The notes below the pieces were generated by a model, which had not been told where the DNA came from, made no database searches, and saw only the letters and a list, made by a program, of their open reading frames with translations. 64,000 nucleotides of DNA from Providencia sp. (GTDB lineage: Bacteria > Pseudomonadota > Gammaproteobacteria > Enterobacterales > Enterobacteriaceae), in assembly GCF_003533305.1 (NCBI RefSeq), contig NZ_DOEH01000018.1, positions 160,051 to 224,050 on the forward strand. Direction: 5' to 3'. Of this stretch, positions 30,234-39,455 are shown one piece after another. The position numbers and the translations under genes are program-made. Numbering within the stretch: the stretch's first letter is position 1; each line of letters begins with the position of its first letter.

Positions 30234-31856
30234 ATGAAACCAAAATACAGTGTAGGATTTGCACTTTCTCTTATGTTGTTTCTTGGGCTATTTTTGTCCA
30301 TAACACCTATAGTCCAAGCTCATAGTGATAGCTATGCATCAAAGCTTCCTTCCTCATTGAATCCATCCGATGTACAGCCCTGCATTACTGTTAGGCAGGT
30401 TCATATAGAAGGTGTTGCCCTGTTTAACCTTATAGAGCCAAAGCGTATAAATGAATGGAAACGGTTAATTGAAGGTAAATGTGTGAATGACAGTGCTCTG
30501 ATAGATTACGCGGAGTTGATCACTTCAGAGCTAGAACAGGCCGGTTATGCTACATCTTATTTATTTTATCCTGAACAGAGCTTTTCATTCGGGGTATTAA
30601 AAGCCACGTTAGTGGCAGGGAGAGTTGCAAATATTACTTATCAAGATACCGCTCATGGTGATAGGTCATTATCAAATGCTTTTCCCGTTACGAATGGTCA
30701 AGTATTTAACTTAAGGCTTGTAGAGCAAGGATTGTACAATTTACAAAATACGTCTCTTATTCCTTATAATATTTATTTAGTACCAGACGATAATGAAACT
30801 CAGTTAATTGTTGAACGCACTAAAGAAAGGGCATTTAAAGGTTTGTTTTCTATTGAGTCATTGAAATTAGATGGTTCATTGAATAACTCAGTTGATAACA
30901 TTTTCATGTTGGCAAATCCATTGTTGTTAAATGATTTTTTTTATACGGATATTAGCCATGATTTTACTAAAGAGACAAATAATAAAGGGATAAATAGTAA
31001 CGCAATATCAGTTGGATTTTTTTATTCATTACCGTACCAATATTGGTTGTTTTCCACTTATGGTGGTTATCAAGAAAGCCAAAGTAAAGATTCAATCGAT
31101 GAAACTGTGTTATTGCTGGAGCAACGTAGCCGCATATTATCGTTGGATGCGAAATATATAATACGACGAATGCAGAACTCTCTGACAACATTGAGTTTTG
31201 GTTCTCAGGTACAGACATTAGATACTTTTTTATCTCATCAACGTTTAAAGACACAAGGACGTCTGGCAAGTTACGTCATGTTAGGGTTGGAGCATCAAAT
31301 TGATTTCTCTCAAGGTCATCTTACATTGTCGTTAAATTATAAACAGGGTACGGATTGGTTTGGTGCTAATGCACACCAAATTACGGGGTTAGATAAGCCT
31401 CAAATATATCAGCTTTCTATTGCTGCTCAACGTTCGATAGTATGGTTAAAACAGCCTATTTATCATCAATATGAAATGGATATTCAATTAAGTCGTTCAA
31501 AGCTTGATAATTTATTGGAGCAAGGGGTTTTGATTGGAAAATTGGGTCTGAGTGGTTTCGGCAATTCAGATGATGATTTTAATATGGGGGATAACAATTT
31601 AACACTAAAGAATGAATTGGGATGGATGACACCTTGGAAAGGCACCCAGCTTTATACATCCTTAGATTTGGGTACAACTTCAAATGATAGAGCGGGATTT
31701 TGGCATGAGAATTTATTGCTTGGGGTTAGAGCCGGCACTCGGGGATGGCTAGGGTCTGTTGCTTACCATTTCTTTGTCGAAGCGCCAGTCTGGAAAACTG
31801 AGAGTATGATAAAAAACCAATTTGGTGGAGGTGTAGAATTGAGTTTTGGCTATTAA
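30234..31856 (+). CDS. ShlB/FhaC-type outer-membrane protein, divergent orphan TpsB
   Basis: 540 aa. A signal peptide (about residues 1-29, ending VQAH) is followed by a ShlB-type POTRA region (about 50-195; CITVRQVHIEGVALF and a paired-cysteine stretch at EGKCVND), then a beta-barrel ending in the aromatic tail GVELSFGY. This is the layout of TpsB transporters that export haemolysin or adhesins in two-partner secretion. The channel-lid motif VRGY, needed for transport in FhaC, reads LSGF here (439-442). No TpsA partner lies nearby. The ATG at 30234 follows AAGGACTCGTTA; the ORF extension to 30120 is not credible. Function as an exporter is therefore doubtful. Confidence 0.7.
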   Translation: MKPKYSVGFALSLMLFLGLFLSITPIVQAHSDSYASKLPSSLNPSDVQPCITVRQVHIEGVALFNLIEPKRINEWKRLIEGKCVNDSALIDYAELITSELEQAGYATSYLFYPEQSFSFGVLKATLVAGRVANITYQDTAHGDRSLSNAFPVTNGQVFNLRLVEQGLYNLQNTSLIPYNIYLVPDDNETQLIVERTKERAFKGLFSIESLKLDGSLNNSVDNIFMLANPLLLNDFFYTDISHDFTKETNNKGINSNAISVGFFYSLPYQYWLFSTYGGYQESQSKDSIDETVLLLEQRSRILSLDAKYIIRRMQNSLTTLSFGSQVQTLDTFLSHQRLKTQGRLASYVMLGLEHQIDFSQGHLTLSLNYKQGTDWFGANAHQITGLDKPQIYQLSIAAQRSIVWLKQPIYHQYEMDIQLSRSKLDNLLEQGVLIGKLGLSGFGNSDDDFNMGDNNLTLKNELGWMTPWKGTQLYTSLDLGTTSNDRAGFWHENLLLGVRAGTRGWLGSVAYHFFVEAPVWKTESMIKNQFGGGVELSFGY

Positions 31857-32448
31857 TCGATAGTGTTTTATACACTCTGTCGTCACTACATCATCATTAA
31901 GATTATGCTAAGTAAGCAGGTTCTCATTTATAAACTTTTAGGCTGTAAGATAAATCAATAGAAATGACGCTATTTATGAAGCTATCGACTGGTTGAATTT
32001 TTGTTGACTATTAGCATCAATATCATTTCTATGTGAATAAAAAACAAACTAAATACTAACATAGGAAAATAGTTTCAATATAGTTTCGCTTCAGAATTTT
32101 ATATTGTAGCTATTTGGATAAAACGCTATTTTCGTTCAGTAATTCAGCACTTAATCACAAATATAAAAATAAATCACCTCACTATAAAATACTAATCATT
32201 ACACATTTTATGGGTATAACCTCTGCTTATCAACATTAATAGTGATATATTAACCTAAATTATGATGGTAATTGTTTCTAATATGTTGCAAAAAACATGT
32301 TGAGGTAGTGTGTGATGCTATTGACGAAGTGGATGACAGTTGATTAATTGCACAATGAATAACAAAAAATACAGATGTTATATCTGTCACTTGGATGATG
32401 GATGTAAACATCAAGCAAAAACAACATGAACACCACAGGAGCATATAG
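31857..32448. other. 592-bp AT-rich region before dppA
   Basis: No gene is seen. The right part must hold the dppA promoter and leader. A small hairpin (ACAGAT / ATCTGT near 32370-32390) and a C/A-rich stretch just before the dppA ribosome-binding site (32406-32437) are the only structures noted. Confidence 0.6.
32406..32437 (+). promoter_or_regulatory. C/A-rich dppA leader, possible GcvB target
   Basis: The leader just upstream of the ribosome-binding site is almost free of U and rich in CA steps (ACATCAAGC, AACAACATG, AACACCACA). The GcvB R1 region binds such C/A-rich stretches, and dppA is a known GcvB target in E. coli and Salmonella. The assignment is by analogy. Confidence 0.45.
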
Positions 32449-34059
32449 ATGACGCGCTCTCTTAAAAAGACAGGTCTATTAACCGTTAGTTTAACGCTTG
32501 CTGCGTTGGCGGTTTCTGCATCAGTACAAGCTAAAACATTAGTTTATTGTTCAGAAGGTTCTCCAGAAGGTTTTAATCCACAATTATTTACCTCTGGTAC
32601 AACTTATGATGCAAGTTCAATTCCATTATATAACCGCTTAGTTGAATTTAAATTAGGAACGACGGAAATTGAACCTGGTTTAGCTGAAAGCTGGGATGTG
32701 AGTGAAGATGGTAAAGTTTATACTTTCCATCTACGTAAAGGGGTTAAATGGCACTCGAATAAAGAGTTCAAACCAAGTCGTGACTTGAATGCTGATGATA
32801 TAATCTACACATTCATGCGTCAGAAAGATCCAAACCACCCGTACCACAAAGTTTCAGGCGGAAGCTATGAGTATTTTATGGGTATGGATATGGATAAAAT
32901 CATTGATAAGATTGATAAAGTTGATGATAACACTGTACGTATTACTCTGACTCGCCCTGAATCACCATTCTTAGCCGATATGGCAATGGATTTCGCCTCC
33001 ATCCTTTCTGCTGAATACGCTGACCAAATGTTGAAAGCCGGAACTCCTGAAAAAGTTGACCTTAACCCAATTGGGACGGGGCCTTTTGAACTACAACAGT
33101 ATCAAAAAGACTCGCGTATTCTTTATAAAGCAAACAAAGAATATTGGGGAACTAAACCTAAACTTGATCGTTTAGTATTCTCAATTACACCTGATGCTTC
33201 GGTTCGTTACGCAAAATTGCAGAAAAATGAGTGCCAAGTTATGCCATATCCAAATCCGGCAGACTTGGAGCGTATGAGAAAAGATAAAGATATTACTTTG
33301 TTGGAACAGCCTGGTTTGAACGTGGGTTATCTCTCTTATAACGTTGAGAAGAAACCGCTGGATAATCAAAAAGTTCGCCAAGCATTGTCTATGGCGGTGA
33401 ATAAAGACGCCATTATTGATGCGGTTTATCAAGGTGCTGGTCAAAAAGCGAAAAATCTAATTCCACCAACTATGTGGGGTTACAACGACGCAGTTAAGGA
33501 TTATGAATATAATCCTGAAAAAGCAAAAGCATTACTGGCAGAAGCAGGCTTCCCAGAAGGTTTTGAGATTGATTTATGGGCAATGCCAGTACAACGCCCA
33601 TATAACCCAAATGCGCGCAGAATGGCTGAAATGATCCAAGCTGACTGGGCGAAAATTGGTGTTAAATCAAAAGTCGTGAGTTATGAGTGGGGTGAATACC
33701 TCAAGCGTGCGAAAGATGGTGAACCACAAACCGTTATGATGGGCTGGACGGGTGATAATGGTGATCCTGATAATTTCTTCGCTACCTTATTTAGTTGCGC
33801 CGCTAAGAAACAAGGTTCTAACTATTCGAAATGGTGTAATCAAAGTTTTGAAAACTTGATTCAACCTGCACGTATGACCGCAGACCATGATAAACGTGTT
33901 GAACTGTACAAGCAGGCTCAAGTGGTTATGAATGAGCAAGCGCCAGCGCTGATCATTGCGCACTCAACCGTATTTGAACCAGTGCGTAAAGAAGTGAAAG
34001 GCTATGTGGTTGATCCACTGGGTAAACATCACTTTGAAAACGTAGATATCGAGAAATAA
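32449..34059 (+). CDS. dppA: Dipeptide ABC transporter periplasmic binding protein DppA
   Basis: 536-aa periplasmic receptor for dipeptides (and, in E. coli, haem delivery and chemotaxis with Tap). A signal peptide ends at about VQAK (residue 28). The mature part has the SBP family 5 hallmarks: LVYCSEGSPEGFNPQ at the start, LAESWDVSEDGKVYTFHLRKGVKWH, and a mature-domain cysteine pair (YCSEG / NECQV). ACAGGAGCATATAG forms a good ribosome-binding site. The upstream C/A-rich leader resembles targets of the GcvB sRNA, which represses dppA in E. coli and Salmonella. First gene of dppABCDF. Confidence 0.95.
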   Translation: MTRSLKKTGLLTVSLTLAALAVSASVQAKTLVYCSEGSPEGFNPQLFTSGTTYDASSIPLYNRLVEFKLGTTEIEPGLAESWDVSEDGKVYTFHLRKGVKWHSNKEFKPSRDLNADDIIYTFMRQKDPNHPYHKVSGGSYEYFMGMDMDKIIDKIDKVDDNTVRITLTRPESPFLADMAMDFASILSAEYADQMLKAGTPEKVDLNPIGTGPFELQQYQKDSRILYKANKEYWGTKPKLDRLVFSITPDASVRYAKLQKNECQVMPYPNPADLERMRKDKDITLLEQPGLNVGYLSYNVEKKPLDNQKVRQALSMAVNKDAIIDAVYQGAGQKAKNLIPPTMWGYNDAVKDYEYNPEKAKALLAEAGFPEGFEIDLWAMPVQRPYNPNARRMAEMIQADWAKIGVKSKVVSYEWGEYLKRAKDGEPQTVMMGWTGDNGDPDNFFATLFSCAAKKQGSNYSKWCNQSFENLIQPARMTADHDKRVELYKQAQVVMNEQAPALIIAHSTVFEPVRKEVKGYVVDPLGKHHFENVDIEK

Positions 34060-34078
34060 TCGTTTCTAATCTGTATCT

Positions 34079-34120
34079 GCCCTTCACTGCGATCTCGTGG
34101 CGAAGGGCGTTTTCTTCTTT
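34079..34120 (+). terminator. Attenuating hairpin between dppA and dppB
   Basis: GCCCTTC and GAAGGGC flank a structured 16-nt loop and lead into GTTTTCTTCTTT. Placed between the first and second gene, it would let the binding protein be made in excess over the membrane parts, as is common for such operons. Confidence 0.6.
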
Positions 34121-34267
34121 AATGTTTAGAAAATCTAGAATATTTAGCAAAATCTAAATATTAGAAGAAACAGGAAGGTTCAGTTATTTGTGAGCACTCA
34201 GAGCATTTTTTCTGAGTAGCCAAACGGACTAAGAGCCGTCAACGGCATTATTAAAGAGATTCAGGAT

Positions 34268-35287
34268 ATGTTGCAATTTATCCTTCGACGCTTGGGGCTC
34301 GTGATCCCCACGTTTATCGGTATTACATTATTGACGTTTGCTTTTGTCCACATGATCCCGGGCGATCCTGTGATGATAATGGCAGGTGAAAGGGGGCTAT
34401 CCCCTGAAAGACACGCCTATCTAATGGCTGAGCTAGGGCTTGATCAACCACTATGGCAGCAATATCTCCATTATATTAATGGGATATTTCATGGTGATTT
34501 AGGTATTTCCTTGAAAAGCCGCATTGGTGTTTGGGAAGAATTTTTACCCCGCTTTCTTGCCACTATGGAATTAGCCACCTGCGCAATGATTTTTGCTGTA
34601 TCGGTAGGGATCCCTGTCGGGGTACTGGCGGCAGTAAAACGTGGTTCTATTTTTGATCATACCGCGATTGGCATTTCCTTAACGGGCTATTCAATGCCGA
34701 TTTTCTGGTGGGGGATTATGCTTATCATGTTGGTATCGGTACAGCTAGACCTCACGCCAGTGGCGGGAAGGGTTAGTGATACTGTTTTCCTCGATGATTC
34801 ACATCCACTCACTGGCTTTATGTTAATTGATACCCTAATTTGGGGGGAAGATGGCGACTTCGTGGATGCGGTTATGCATCTGATCTTGCCTGCGATTGTG
34901 CTTGGGACAATACCGTTAGCTGTCATTGTGCGTATGACTCGTTCAGCTATGTTGGAAGTGTTGGGAGAGGATTATATTCGCACCGCGAGAGCGAAAGGCG
35001 TTAGTCGTGCCCGAGTCATTTTAATTCATGCACTACGCAATGCATTATTGCCTGTCGTTACGGTTATTGGATTGCAGGTTGGCGTGATGCTTGCCGGCGC
35101 TATCTTAACTGAGACAATTTTTTCATGGCCAGGACTTGGGCGCTGGTTGATAGAAGGGTTACAGCGACGTGATTATCCTGTTGTTCAGGGCGGTGTTTTA
35201 CTTGTCGCGACACTGATTATTCTTGTTAACTTAGTGGTTGATGTACTGTATGGCATCGTCAACCCACGTATTCGTCATAAAAAATAA
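34268..35287 (+). CDS. dppB: Dipeptide ABC transporter permease DppB
   Basis: 339-aa inner-membrane permease, one of two that form the channel. N-terminal MLQFILRRLGLVIPTFIGITLL is the typical first helix of the DppB/OppB type, and the EAA loop EVLGEDYIRTARAKGVSRARV contacts the ATPases. Long periplasmic loop after helix 1 as usual for this type. Starts 208 bp after dppA and is followed after 11 bp by dppC. Confidence 0.95.
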   Translation: MLQFILRRLGLVIPTFIGITLLTFAFVHMIPGDPVMIMAGERGLSPERHAYLMAELGLDQPLWQQYLHYINGIFHGDLGISLKSRIGVWEEFLPRFLATMELATCAMIFAVSVGIPVGVLAAVKRGSIFDHTAIGISLTGYSMPIFWWGIMLIMLVSVQLDLTPVAGRVSDTVFLDDSHPLTGFMLIDTLIWGEDGDFVDAVMHLILPAIVLGTIPLAVIVRMTRSAMLEVLGEDYIRTARAKGVSRARVILIHALRNALLPVVTVIGLQVGVMLAGAILTETIFSWPGLGRWLIEGLQRRDYPVVQGGVLLVATLIILVNLVVDVLYGIVNPRIRHKK

Positions 35288-35298
35288 GGAGCGCTAAA

Positions 35299-36201
35299 AT
35301 GTCTCAATCTACCGAGCCTACTGTTGTCAGCGCCCCACAGCCGATGACGCCATTACATGAATTTTGGCATTATTTTAAACGTAACAAAGGTGCCGTTGTT
35401 GGGATGTTTTACATCATCCTAATGGTACTGATTGCCATTTTTGCTGGAGTTTTGGCTCCTCATGCACCAGATGAGCAATTCCGTGATTTTTTACTGACTC
35501 CTCCGGTTTGGCAAGATGGTGGGAGCTGGCAATTTATTTTAGGTACTGATGATATTGGCCGCGATATGTTGTCACGCTTAATGTATGGTGCGCGATTATC
35601 ACTCTTAGTGGGCTGTTTAGTTGTGGTTCTCTCATTAATTATGGGAGTTACTTTCGGTGTTATAGCGGGTTATTTTGGCGGCGTTGTTGATGCTATCATC
35701 ATGCGTATTGTTGATATCATGCTAGCACTACCGAGTTTATTGCTCGCATTGGTGCTGGTGGCTATTTTTGGTCCCTCAATCGTTAACGCCTCCATTGCAC
35801 TGACATTTGTCGCATTGCCCCATTATATTCGCTTGACCCGTGCTGCCGTTTTGGTGGAGGTCACCCGCGACTATGTCACGGCTTCCCGTGTAGCAGGAGC
35901 AAGCGCTACGCGTCAAATGTTCATCAATATTTTACCTAACTGTCTTGCACCATTAATTGTTCAAGCATCATTAGGTTTTTCAAATGCCATTTTAGATATG
36001 GCTGCTTTGGGTTTCTTGGGTATGGGCGCACAGCCACCAACTCCTGAATGGGGAACGATGCTCTCTGATGTATTGCAATTCGCACAGAGCGCTTGGTGGG
36101 TAGTGACATTCCCAGGAGTAGCAATTTTATTGACTGTATTAGCGTTTAACCTGATGGGTGATGGTTTACGCGATGCATTTGATCCAAAACTCAAGCAGTG
36201 A
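35299..36201 (+). CDS. dppC: Dipeptide ABC transporter permease DppC
   Basis: 300-aa second permease. An N-terminal cytosolic segment and first helix (WHYFKRNKGAVVGMFYIILM) are followed by the OppC-type motif GTDDIGRDMLSRLMYGAR and the EAA loop EVTRDYVTASRVAGASATRQM. Ends 12 bp before dppD; ribosome-binding site AAGGAGCGC. Confidence 0.95.
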   Translation: MSQSTEPTVVSAPQPMTPLHEFWHYFKRNKGAVVGMFYIILMVLIAIFAGVLAPHAPDEQFRDFLLTPPVWQDGGSWQFILGTDDIGRDMLSRLMYGARLSLLVGCLVVVLSLIMGVTFGVIAGYFGGVVDAIIMRIVDIMLALPSLLLALVLVAIFGPSIVNASIALTFVALPHYIRLTRAAVLVEVTRDYVTASRVAGASATRQMFINILPNCLAPLIVQASLGFSNAILDMAALGFLGMGAQPPTPEWGTMLSDVLQFAQSAWWVVTFPGVAILLTVLAFNLMGDGLRDAFDPKLKQ

Positions 36202-36213
36202 TGAGGTAATCTA

Positions 36214-37194
36214 ATGGCATTGTTAAATGTAGAACAACTCTCAGTACATTTCGGTGATGAAGGTTCAGCGTTTCGCGCCGTTGATCGCATCAGCTATAGC
36301 GTTGAAAAAGGACAAGTTGTTGGTATTGTTGGCGAGTCAGGTTCAGGTAAATCGGTTAGCTCTCTTGCGATTATGGGCCTAATTGATTATCCCGGAAAAG
36401 TTATGGCGCAGTCGTTGCAGTTTGATGGGCGTGATTTACTCTCTATTCCTGAAAAAGAACGCAGACAAATTGTTGGTGCGGATGTTGCGATGATTTTCCA
36501 AGACCCCATGACTAGTTTGAACCCTTGTTTTACGGTGGGTTATCAAATCATGGAGGCGCTGAAGGTACATCAAGGTGGTAACAAAAGTACACGTAAACAG
36601 CGCACTATAGATTTACTTGATATGGTGGGAATTCCTGATCCGCAATCACGTCTTGATGTTTATCCGCATCAATTATCGGGCGGCATGAGCCAACGAGTCA
36701 TGATTGCAATGGCAATTGCTTGTCGACCAAAATTGTTGATAGCTGATGAACCAACGACTGCGTTAGATGTGACTATTCAGGCTCAAATTATTGAACTCTT
36801 GCTTGAACTACAACAGCAAGAAAATATGGCGTTAGTGCTGATTACCCATGACCTCGCATTAGTGTCCGAAGCGGCGCATCATATTATTGTTATGTACGCA
36901 GGTCAGGTGGTTGAATCCGCGAAAGCGACTGATATCTTTAAACACCCTCGTCATCCATATACCCAAGCACTTTTACGTGCGTTACCTGAGTTTGCAACGA
37001 ATAAATCACGACTGGCTTCATTACCAGGCGTCGTTCCCGGTAAATATGATAGGCCATTCGGTTGTTTATTAAATCCTCGTTGCCCTTATGCAACGGATCG
37101 TTGTCGCCAAGAAGAGCCGGTGTTACAGACTATCGGTAATCGTCAGGTGAAATGTCATATGCCACTGGATGATCTGGGGAGGCCAACGCTATGA
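36214..37194 (+). CDS. dppD: Dipeptide ABC transporter ATPase DppD
   Basis: 326-aa cytosolic ATPase. Walker [10 protein letters not shown]-loop [10 protein letters not shown], signature LSGGMSQR, Walker [13 protein letters not shown] and the H-loop ITHDLALV are complete. The C-terminal oligopeptide-transport tail carries the cysteines of [11 protein letters not shown] that often bind an iron-sulfur cluster in this family. The stop overlaps the start of dppF by four bases (ATGA), indicating translational coupling. Confidence 0.95.
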   Translation: MALLNVEQLSVHFGDEGSAFRAVDRISYSVEKGQVVGIVGESGSGKSVSSLAIMGLIDYPGKVMAQSLQFDGRDLLSIPEKERRQIVGADVAMIFQDPMTSLNPCFTVGYQIMEALKVHQGGNKSTRKQRTIDLLDMVGIPDPQSRLDVYPHQLSGGMSQRVMIAMAIACRPKLLIADEPTTALDVTIQAQIIELLLELQQQENMALVLITHDLALVSEAAHHIIVMYAGQVVESAKATDIFKHPRHPYTQALLRALPEFATNKSRLASLPGVVPGKYDRPFGCLLNPRCPYATDRCRQEEPVLQTIGNRQVKCHMPLDDLGRPTL

Positions 37195-38216
37195 GTGAAA
37201 AACAACACACGCCTTTGTTAAAAGCGGTTGATTTAAAAAAATATTATTCAGTCAAAGGGGGCTTGTTTTCAAATGAGAGAACCCTTAAAGCACTGGATGG
37301 CGTTTCATTTGAATTAGAAAAAGGTAAAACTTTAGCGGTTGTCGGTGAATCAGGCTGTGGAAAATCAACACTGGGCCGTTTACTGACTATGATTGAAGTT
37401 CCGTCTGAAGGTGAGCTCTCTTATCTAGGTCAAAATCTACTGATAAAAGATAAATCTGCGGAAAAGTTACGCCGCCAGAAAATACAAATTGTATTTCAAA
37501 ATCCTTATGGCTCTTTGAATCCACGGAAAAAAGTGGGCCAAATACTCGAAGAACCTTTGTCGATTAATACAACGTTATCGAAAGAGCAGCGTAAAGATAA
37601 AGTTTTATCAATGATGGCGAAAGTCGGGCTTAAGACAGAACATTATAACCGCTATCCACATATGTTTTCGGGAGGACAACGCCAGCGTATTGCAATTGCA
37701 CGTGGCTTAATGTTAGATCCTGATATTGTGGTCGCAGATGAGCCAGTTTCGGCTTTGGATGTCTCTGTTCGTGCTCAAGTTCTTAATTTAATGATGGATT
37801 TGCAACAGGACTTAGGACTTTCATATGTATTTATCTCACATGATTTATCTGTAGTAGAGCATATTGCAGATGATGTGATGGTGATGTATTTAGGTCGTTG
37901 TGTGGAAAAAGGGACCAAAGAGCAGATTTTTAATAATCCGCTGCACCCTTATACTCAAGCACTTTTATCGGCAACACCAAGGCTTAACCCTGATCTAAGA
38001 CGAGAAAGGATCAAGCTGACTGGTGAATTGCCTAGTCCTTTAAACCCGCCACCAGGATGTGCTTTTGCTGCGCGTTGTCGTAGAGCTTTTGCTCAATGTA
38101 CTCAATTCCAGCCAACTTTAAAGGAATATAATGGGCAATTGATAGCTTGCTTTGCTGTTGATGAAGATGAAAAAGCTGTCGATATTGATGGAAAACACAC
38201 AGTAGGTGTGGCCTAG
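37191..38216 (+). CDS. dppF: Dipeptide ABC transporter ATPase DppF
   Basis: 341-aa partner ATPase. Walker [10 protein letters not shown], signature FSGGQRQR, Walker [13 protein letters not shown] and H-loop ISHDLSVV are intact, and the C-terminal tail has [14 protein letters not shown]. It forms a heterodimer with DppD. Overlaps dppD by four bases. Closes the dpp operon before a strong terminator. Confidence 0.95.
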   Translation: MSEKQHTPLLKAVDLKKYYSVKGGLFSNERTLKALDGVSFELEKGKTLAVVGESGCGKSTLGRLLTMIEVPSEGELSYLGQNLLIKDKSAEKLRRQKIQIVFQNPYGSLNPRKKVGQILEEPLSINTTLSKEQRKDKVLSMMAKVGLKTEHYNRYPHMFSGGQRQRIAIARGLMLDPDIVVADEPVSALDVSVRAQVLNLMMDLQQDLGLSYVFISHDLSVVEHIADDVMVMYLGRCVEKGTKEQIFNNPLHPYTQALLSATPRLNPDLRRERIKLTGELPSPLNPPPGCAFAARCRRAFAQCTQFQPTLKEYNGQLIACFAVDEDEKAVDIDGKHTVGVA

Positions 38217-38221
38217 AAAGC

Positions 38222-38257
38222 ACAAACGGCAGAAAATTCGATGTTTCTGCCGTTTGT
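38222..38257 (+). terminator. dpp operon terminator
   Basis: ACAAACGGCAGAAA and TTTCTGCCGTTTGT form a perfect 14-bp stem with an 8-nt loop, followed by TTATTCGATTTTT, six bases after the dppF stop. Confidence 0.85.
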
Positions 38258-38416
38258 TTATTCGATTTTTGTGATTGTTAGCCATTAATATGTATCTTAT
38301 CTGAAATATTCAATCTTTCTTTTTAAATTGCTCCTTTGCTTACAAAATCAAGTATACTGGCTGCCGTATTTCGTTTTCTTTAAAAAGATGCTCTTGATTA
38401 GAAAGGTTGCGGCCAA

Positions 38417-39115
38417 ATGAACACCCGAGTCCAACGCTCACTAACGTTAAAAAGTATGATCGTATTCTTTGTGATTACGCTACTTTTTCTCGCACTTTTT
38501 TTAGCTATTCAATTTAGCTATTTATTAGAACAACGTAAGCAAGACTACTTGAATCAATTAAGTAATACGGTAGTTCAAATTCAGAAACCGTTAACGGATT
38601 CGTTACTGAGTTCCGACTTAAATGAAACGAAAAGATTGCTCATCAGTTTGAAAACGTCAGGTATTATGGGTAAAGCGATGATTACGGTTGATAATGCAAC
38701 TGTAATGAATTTAAGTTTCGCAACCCCTCGGCCTATTCCTGATTGGGCTGTTACATTTCTCAGTCTTCCTGTTGAAATGACCGTACCATTGTATGCATAT
38801 GGTAATGTAGCACCTCACGCTAAGCCACAAGGGTATTTGACCTTGCAGGTAGATTCAAACCGAGTATATCGATTTGCGCTTAATACACTTGCGTTAATGA
38901 CAACAACATATTTATTGTTAGTACTGATTATTGCGATTGCAATGACATGGTGTGTAAGTCGAATGATCATCAGGCCGCTACGAAAAATAGCCATTGAGTT
39001 ACAGACGGGTAATAACGTAAAAAGCTTGGATGTATCTGATTATCATCAAGATGATGAGCTAGGGTTATTAACAAAAGGCTATAACCGTCAAATAAAAAAA
39101 CAAAATTCAGACTAA
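38417..39115 (+). pseudogene. Truncated PdeK (YhjK) remnant: sensor and HAMP only
   Basis: 232 aa. Helix 1 (about 12-34), a periplasmic sensor of ~125 residues, helix 2 (about 158-182) and a HAMP domain ending DDELGLLTKGYNRQ. Over this whole stretch it follows E. coli PdeK/YhjK as I recall it (GYLTLQVDSNRVYRF corresponds to AYLVLQADSFRMYKF). The E. coli protein continues with GGDEF and EAL domains; here a stop codon comes 9 residues after the HAMP end and no GGDEF or EAL remnant follows in any frame. It lies between dppF and yhjJ, where E. coli has bcs, pdeK and dctA. Either a decaying fragment or a retained membrane sensor without output; the intact frame and good ribosome-binding site leave the second open. 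Confidence 0.72.
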
Positions 39116-39455
39116 GCCATGAACATGCACTAATCTTTATGGTCTAATATCGTTATATACCCATTTTCTTTTTGTCACATGACGTTAATGATACATATAG
39201 TTGTTTTATTATAAACATAGAGGCTAGGGACCAACCAAGCTAGTCGCTGAAAATTATTGAACGCTATTGTGACAGTTGTTATCGTTGAAATGTAACTTGA
39301 ATCGTCTAGGGTATTATTAATAATGGTATTGTCGATAATGGTAAAATCTGATGAAGCCAAGCTATCTCATTTAACCTGATAAATTCGCGTTTTTAGTTAA
39401 TTTATCCACCACAATTTACGGTTAAATGTAAGAGTAAAAACACATAGGGGTCTAC
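39116..39455. other. 340-bp gap at the site of a presumed deletion
   Basis: AT-rich sequence with no ORF. It occupies the place of the GGDEF-EAL part of pdeK and of dctA in E. coli. No similarity to either is visible. It also holds the yhjJ promoter, and AGGGG precedes that start by 6 bases. Confidence 0.6.

Noticed and set aside
38417..39455. A simple frameshift in pdeK
   Set aside because: All frames after the stop were read by eye and none continues with GGDEF or EAL motifs, so the missing part is absent, not shifted.
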